DNA of 35,485 nucleotides from Burkholderiales bacterium (lineage in GTDB: Bacteria; Pseudomonadota; Gammaproteobacteria; Burkholderiales; Burkholderiaceae_C): assembly GCA_003963005.1 (NCBI GenBank), contig RXJW01000041.1, forward strand, positions 1 to 35,485, given 5' to 3'. The notes beneath the pieces are model-generated. The model was not told the DNA's origin. It did no database searches and worked only from the letters and a program-made list of their open reading frames with translations. A program made the position numbers and the translations under genes. Position 1 is the first letter of the stretch. Every line of letters starts with the position of its first letter. This document shows, one piece after another, positions 31,484 to 35,485 of the stretch.

Positions 31484-32725
31484 TCAGAACAGCGGCAGAT
31501 TCTCACGCGCCGGCGCTTGTCCCAGCACGGCAGTCGGAGAGGCGGCCGGGGCTGCCGCCAGCTCGCTGGCATGCACCAGGTTGCCCACCCGCACGCCCAT
31601 CAGGCGCAGGCGCTTGTCGAAGCTGACGCGCTTCAGGCACAGGCCCACGGCGCGGCGGATGTCGGCAGCGGTGGCGACAGGCGTCTTGAGCGTCTGGTCC
31701 CGCGTGACGGTCACGAAGCCCTCGAAGCGCAGCTTGATGCCCACCGTCTTGCCGGCGTAGCGCTTGCGCGCGAGGTCTTGCGCCAGGCGTTCGCAGAGCT
31801 CGTCCATGATCTGGCCGAGCAGGGCCTTGTCGTGCACCGCGTGCAGGTCACGCTCGAAGGTGGTCTCGCGACTGACCGACACCGGCTCGCTGTGCGTGAC
31901 CACCGGCCGCGAGTCGCGCCCGTGGGAGGCGTTGTGCAGCCACTGGCCGTAGCTCTCGCCGAATTGCTCGACGAGCCAGGCCGGGTCGGCCGCGGCAATG
32001 TCGCCCACGGTGTGCAGGCCGAGCTTGACCAGCTTCTCCCCCGCCTTCGGCCCGATGCCGTTGATCTTGCGCACCGCCAGCGGCCAGATGCGCGTGGGCA
32101 GGTCGTCCATGGTCAGCACGGTGATGCCGTCAGGTTTCTCCAGCTCGCTGGCGATCTTGCTGAGCAGCTTGTTGGGCGTAACGCCGATGGAGCAGGTCAG
32201 GCCCGTGGCACGGCCCACCGAGTTCTTGATCTCGCGCGCCACGGCCTTCACGCCGCCCAGCGGGTCGTGGCCGACGGTGTCGCGCACGCCGGGCACGTCG
32301 GTCAGGTCGATGTAGATCTCGTCGATGCCGCGGTCCTCGATCACCGGCGCCACCTCGGCCACGGCCGCCTTGAAGAGGCGCGAGTACTTGCGGTAGCTGT
32401 CGAAGTCGGCGGGCAGCAGGATGGCATCCGGCGCGCGCAGGGCCGCTTTCATCAGGCCCATGGCCGAGAACACGCCCAGGTCGCGGGCGGCGTAGGTGCT
32501 GGTCGTGACGACGCCGCGGCCGGTGTAGTTGCGCAGCCGGGCGTACTCCCAGCGGCCGTCCTCCAGCTGCCGGGGGGCATCGGCCCGGCGGCCGCCGATG
32601 ACGACGGCCTCGCCCTTGAGTTGCGGGTAGCGCAGCAGCTCGACGGACGCATAGAAGGCATCCATGTCGAGGTGGGCAATCCAGCGATCGGGCAGCTGCA
32701 TGCAGGAATTGTCGGGTGATGTCAT
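31484..32725 (-). CDS. dinB: DNA polymerase IV (Y-family translesion polymerase)
   Basis: Error-prone polymerase that extends mismatched or damaged primers. Visible features: catalytic LDMDAFYASVE near the N-terminus, DADFDSYRKYSR fingers region, the SIDEIYIDLT-type segment (here RGIDEIYIDLTDV) with the second acidic pair, GLTCSIGVTPNKLLSKIASELEKPDGI, the helix-hairpin-helix (KINGIGPKAGEKLVKLGLHTVGDIA), and the little-finger domain to the end. The C-terminus ENLPLF fits a beta-clamp-binding tail. About 413 residues from the ATG at 32725; alternative starts at 32743 and 32701 exist. The upstream start region overlaps that of the divergent patatin gene. I see no obvious LexA box. Confidence 0.95.
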   Translation of the reverse strand: MTSPDNSCMQLPDRWIAHLDMDAFYASVELLRYPQLKGEAVVIGGRRADAPRQLEDGRWEYARLRNYTGRGVVTTSTYAARDLGVFSAMGLMKAALRAPDAILLPADFDSYRKYSRLFKAAVAEVAPVIEDRGIDEIYIDLTDVPGVRDTVGHDPLGGVKAVAREIKNSVGRATGLTCSIGVTPNKLLSKIASELEKPDGITVLTMDDLPTRIWPLAVRKINGIGPKAGEKLVKLGLHTVGDIAAADPAWLVEQFGESYGQWLHNASHGRDSRPVVTHSEPVSVSRETTFERDLHAVHDKALLGQIMDELCERLAQDLARKRYAGKTVGIKLRFEGFVTVTRDQTLKTPVATAADIRRAVGLCLKRVSFDKRLRLMGVRVGNLVHASELAAAPAASPTAVLGQAPARENLPLF

Positions 32726-32787
32726 GCCGCCGGCTGGCAGCATCGGCAGAATCCGCTCGCGCCCCCGCCTCTTCGAGTCCCTGCCCG

Positions 32788-34170
32788 ATGCGCCACCTGC
32801 CCCTGATCTGCCTGTGCCTGCTGCTGAGCGCCTGCGCCGGCTCGCCGCTGAATCCGCCGCGCAACCAGCCGGCCGTCGCCGAGCCGATGCAGCGGGCGCC
32901 GCGCGCCGACACCCCGCAGACCGCCGTGGCGCTGAGCTTCAGCGGCGGCGGCCTGCGCGCGGCCGCTTTTGCCTATGGCGTGCTGGAAGGGCTTCGGGAG
33001 CAGCCGTCGGCCGGCGGGCGCAGCCTGCTGGACGAGGTGACCTTCATCACGAGCGTGTCGGGCGGATCCATCACCGCCGCGTACTTCGGGCTGCATGGGA
33101 CCGAGGGGCTGAGGGATTTCCGGAACAAGGTCCTGATGCGCGATGGCGAGGCCAACCTGCGCTTCAGCCTCGTCAACCCGACCAACCTGATGCGGGTGTT
33201 GGCCGGCGGGCTGAATGACCGCAGCAACCTGAATGACTGGCTGGAGCGCGATGTCTTCAAGGGCGCCACCTTCGCCGACATGCTCAAGCGCGAGCGTCCC
33301 GCCGTGTGGATCAACGCGACGAACGCGCAATACCGCCTGGCCTTCCCCTTCCACGAGCGGGCCTTCGAGGCGATCTGCAGCGACATGGCGAGCTTCCCGG
33401 TCTCGGAGGCGGTGGCCGCGTCGATGGCCGTGCCGCTGTTCTTTGCTCCGGTGGTGCTGGAGAAGTTCCCCGAGGCCTGCACGAAGCCGCTGCCGCCGGG
33501 CCTGTCGCGCGAGCGCGCCGAACGTGACGATCTGCACCGCCTGCGGCTGGCGCTCAAGCGGGCGCTGCAGGACTTCCGCGACCCGCGCACCGGTCGCTAC
33601 CTCAAACTCGTCGACGGCGGCGTGACCGACAACCTCGGCCTGGTGAGCATCCTGCAAAGCCGCGTGCTGCTGGACACGCCCTACGGCCCGATCAGCGAGC
33701 ACGACGCCGCCAACCTGCGCCGGCTGCTGTTTGTCGTCGTGGATGCCGGCCAGGGCCCGAGCGCCGACTGGGGCCGCGAGATGGCGGGGCCCTCGGGCGT
33801 GGACATCGCAACCGCGGCGGTGGACACCGCCATCGAGAGCACGATGCGCATGAGCTATGCCTACTTCGTGCCGATGATGCGGGCCTGGGAGCGGGACCTC
33901 GTCACCTGGCGCTGCTCGCTGCCGGCGTCCCGCAAGGCGGAGTTGCTGCGCAACAACCCCGACTGGCGCTGTGAGGACCTGAAGTTCGCGGTCACGCAGA
34001 TCAGCTTCGCCGACCTGCCCGAAGCCGACGAAGCCGCGCTGAACGCCATCCCGACGCGCTTGAAGCTGCCGGCCGATCAGATCGACAAGCTGATTGCCGC
34101 CGGCCGGGCCGCCACGCAGCGCGACGCCGGCGTGCGGCGCTTCTCCGCGTCGATGCAACGCGGGGAATGA
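32788..34170 (+). CDS. Patatin-like phospholipase lipoprotein
   Basis: A 460-residue lipoprotein (lipobox LSAC, Cys16) with a patatin domain from about residue 45. Oxyanion-hole SGGGLRAAAF at 52-61, nucleophile Ser91 in SVSGGS, and the catalytic Asp276 in LVDGGVTDNLG form the Ser-Asp dyad of patatin lipases, which cleave acyl esters of phospholipids. The C-terminal about 140 residues (RMSYAYFVPMMRAWERD... ) are an additional helical region with two cysteines. It is probably anchored at the outer membrane, facing the periplasm; the substrate is not known. The ATG at 32788 is chosen because it begins the lipoprotein signal. It is divergent from dinB, with 62 bases between the chosen start codons. 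Confidence 0.92.
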   Translation: MRHLPLICLCLLLSACAGSPLNPPRNQPAVAEPMQRAPRADTPQTAVALSFSGGGLRAAAFAYGVLEGLREQPSAGGRSLLDEVTFITSVSGGSITAAYFGLHGTEGLRDFRNKVLMRDGEANLRFSLVNPTNLMRVLAGGLNDRSNLNDWLERDVFKGATFADMLKRERPAVWINATNAQYRLAFPFHERAFEAICSDMASFPVSEAVAASMAVPLFFAPVVLEKFPEACTKPLPPGLSRERAERDDLHRLRLALKRALQDFRDPRTGRYLKLVDGGVTDNLGLVSILQSRVLLDTPYGPISEHDAANLRRLLFVVVDAGQGPSADWGREMAGPSGVDIATAAVDTAIESTMRMSYAYFVPMMRAWERDLVTWRCSLPASRKAELLRNNPDWRCEDLKFAVTQISFADLPEADEAALNAIPTRLKLPADQIDKLIAAGRAATQRDAGVRRFSASMQRGE

Positions 34171-34183
34171 CCAGGCGCGCGCG

Positions 34184-34489
34184 TTAGCCGGTCTTCTTCA
34201 CCCAGGCGTTGCACCAGGCCTTGGCCAGCACGTCCTTGCCGTAGAACAGGCCGCAGCCGCCCGAGGGCTTGTCGCCGTCGGGGGCGTAGAGCCCGCAGTT
34301 CGCGCAGGTCTGGCCCTTCGCGTACTGGGCGTGCTTTTTCGGGTCGACCTTGGCAGCGTCGGCGTGGTAGGCCACGGCCTTGGCTTCGTCGTCGCTCTCC
34401 TGCAGCAGCGACTGCGTCTGGGCGCCGGCCAGCCCCGCCCCCAGCAGCGGCATGATCTGGACAATGCGGCGGCGGGTGATCGGGGGCAT
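34184..34489 (-). CDS. High-potential iron-sulfur protein (HiPIP)
   Basis: A 101-residue precursor of a periplasmic electron carrier holding one [4Fe-4S] cluster. The twin-arginine-type start MPPITRRRIVQIMPLLGAGLAGA suggests Tat export after cofactor insertion. The cluster ligands are placed at C62, C65, C79 and C93 (CxxC, then 13-residue gaps), within KGQTCANCGLYAPDGDKPSGGC and AWCNAWVKK, as in HiPIPs of Burkholderiales. The ATG at 34489 is preferred over 34495 because GGAG lies 6 bases before it. It lies 14 bases downstream of phoH on the same strand and is convergent with the patatin gene. HiPIPs usually feed photosynthetic or respiratory oxidases, but no such partner is present here. Confidence 0.93.
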   Translation of the reverse strand: MPPITRRRIVQIMPLLGAGLAGAQTQSLLQESDDEAKAVAYHADAAKVDPKKHAQYAKGQTCANCGLYAPDGDKPSGGCGLFYGKDVLAKAWCNAWVKKTG

Positions 34490-34503
34490 GGGCATCTCCG
34501 GGT

Positions 34504-35485
34504 TCAGAGCACTTCGGAGGCGAAGTCGGCCAGGCGCGAACGCTCGCCGCGGGCCAGCGTCACGTGGCCGCTGTGGGCCCAGCCCTTGAAGCGGTCCACC
34601 GCGAACGTGAGGCCGGAACTGCCTTCGGTCAGGTAGGGCGTGTCGATCTGCGCGAGGTTGCCCAGGCAGACGATCTTGGTGCCCGGGCCGGCGCGGGTGA
34701 TCAGCGTCTTCATCTGCTTGGGTGTGAGGTTCTGCGCCTCGTCGATGATGACGAACTTGTTCAGGAAGGTGCGCCCGCGCATGAAGTTCAGGCTCTTGAT
34801 CTTGATCTTGCTGCGCACGAGGTCGTTGGTGGCGGCGCGGCCCCATTCACCGGCGGACGAGTCGCCCTTGGCCAGCACTTCGAGGTTGTCGTCCAGGGCG
34901 CCCATCCAGGGGCCCATCTTTTCTTCCTCGGTGCCGGGCAGGAAGCCGATGTCCTCGCCCACGGGCACGGTCACGCGGGTGACGATGATCTCGCTGTAGC
35001 GGCGGTCATCCAGCACCTGGGACAGGCCCGCGGCCAGCGTCATCAGCGTCTTGCCGGTGCCAGCCGTGCCGGTGAGGGTGACGAAGTCGCACTCCGGGTC
35101 CATCAGCAGGTTGAGGGCAAAGTTCTGCTCGCGGTTGCGCGCGGTCACGCCCCAGACGGCGTTCTTCTGGTGGCCGTAGTCCTTCAGCGTCTTGAGCACC
35201 GCGGTCTTGCCGGTGATCTCGGTGACCTTGGCATACAGCGGCGTGGCGCCCGGGGCTTCGAGGTAGACCAGTTCATTGACCAGCAGCGTGGGCACGAGCG
35301 GCCCGCTGATCCGGTAGAACGTGGTGTTGCCCTGCTGCCAGCTCTCCATGGTCTTGCCATGGCGCTCCCAGAAGTCGCTGGGCAGCGCCTGCACGCCGGT
35401 GTAGAGCAGGTCGGAGTCTTCCAGCGTCTTGTCGTTGCGGTAGTCCTCCGCCGGCAGGCCCAGGGCGCGGGCCTTGATGCGCATG
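34504..35485 (-). CDS. PhoH2-type PIN-PhoH ATPase, 5' part outside the window
   Basis: The C-terminal 326 residues of a PhoH-family protein. The visible part starts with MRIKARALGLPAEDYRNDKT, which in this family is the end of an N-terminal PIN domain, so the Met at 35484 is internal and the gene runs off the window. The PhoH core has Walker A GTAGTGKT (after ECDFVTLT), VTVPVGEDIGFLPGTEEEKM, the DEAQN Walker B, and a C-terminal sensor region (GPGTKIVCLGNLAQIDTPYL). PhoH2 proteins combine an RNase-like PIN domain with an RNA helicase-type ATPase. It ends 14 bases before the HiPIP gene. Family call is firm; the role in this organism is unknown. Confidence 0.92.
   Translation of the reverse strand, partial: MRIKARALGLPAEDYRNDKTLEDSDLLYTGVQALPSDFWERHGKTMESWQQGNTTFYRISGPLVPTLLVNELVYLEAPGATPLYAKVTEITGKTAVLKTLKDYGHQKNAVWGVTARNREQNFALNLLMDPECDFVTLTGTAGTGKTLMTLAAGLSQVLDDRRYSEIIVTRVTVPVGEDIGFLPGTEEEKMGPWMGALDDNLEVLAKGDSSAGEWGRAATNDLVRSKIKIKSLNFMRGRTFLNKFVIIDEAQNLTPKQMKTLITRAGPGTKIVCLGNLAQIDTPYLTEGSSGLTFAVDRFKGWAHSGHVTLARGERSRLADFASEVL

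Noticed and set aside
32726..32787. SOS (LexA) box upstream of dinB
   Set aside because: No CTGT-N8-ACAG palindrome is visible between dinB and the patatin gene.
32722..34158. 478-codon open frame opposite the patatin gene
   Set aside because: Shadow of the patatin gene; no recognisable motifs.
1..35485. CRISPR array, prophage, insertion sequence, tRNA or rRNA
   Set aside because: No spaced direct repeats, integrase or transposase, and no cloverleaf or rRNA sequence recognised in reading the window.

Overview
The window is a gene-dense, very GC-rich stretch of chromosome. It looks like a betaproteobacterium of the order Burkholderiales, probably near the Rubrivivax/Leptothrix/Roseateles/Comamonadaceae group. 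The grounds are the small SRP RNA beside dnaX-ybaB-recR, a high-potential iron-sulfur protein, a PhoH2-type PIN-ATPase, many start codons preceded closely by a TANNAT hexamer, and GC-rich intergenic hairpins of a kind common in that group. I see no phage, transposon, CRISPR array, tRNA or rRNA, and no gap between genes longer than about 300 bases. The family assignment is inference from gene content and style, not a measured placement.

Layout. 1-1615 (minus strand): the SRP RNA, a SirB2-family membrane protein and a divergent PurM-like protein. 1686-5028 (plus): dnaX, ybaB, recR, then a small MAPEG membrane protein. 5048-7437 (minus): glyoxalase II gloB translationally coupled to the lytic transglycosylase mltD. 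7437-12998 (plus): a small methyltransferase, rnhA, an exported amidohydrolase coupled to an orphan peptide-type ABC binding protein, and dcd. 13005-13493 (minus): an SRPBCC protein. 13579-15538 (plus): a cupin / ECF sigma factor / double-cupin cassette resembling RpoE-ChrR but without the usual zinc-binding anti-sigma domain, followed by an unknown small ORF. 16125-18302 (plus): an S46 dipeptidyl-peptidase with a strong terminator. 18349-18921 (minus): a YceI protein. 19016-21722 (plus): two coupled lipoproteins (a phosphodiester-glycosidase-like protein and a YkuD-like protein) plus a DUF1566-like exported protein.

21802-28567 (minus): an FMN-dependent alpha-hydroxy-acid dehydrogenase with a LysR regulator, a Sel1-repeat protein, a second ECF sigma factor coupled to two small membrane proteins, and a large XPD/DinG-like iron-sulfur helicase with an N-terminal PD-(D/E)XK nuclease domain. 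28643-29020 (plus): a DUF2237 protein. 29023-32725 (minus): dinB, a flavin reductase and an exported amidase, closely spaced. 32788-34170 (plus): a patatin-like lipoprotein. 34184-35485 (minus): the HiPIP, and phoH2, which runs off the end.

Most of the window is ordinary housekeeping (replication, recombination, nucleotide metabolism, DNA repair, cell-wall turnover). The parts most worth a second look are the cupin-sigma-cupin cassette, the nuclease-helicase fusion, the ECF/membrane-protein cassette and the coupled lipoprotein pair. None is clearly a new system from sequence alone.
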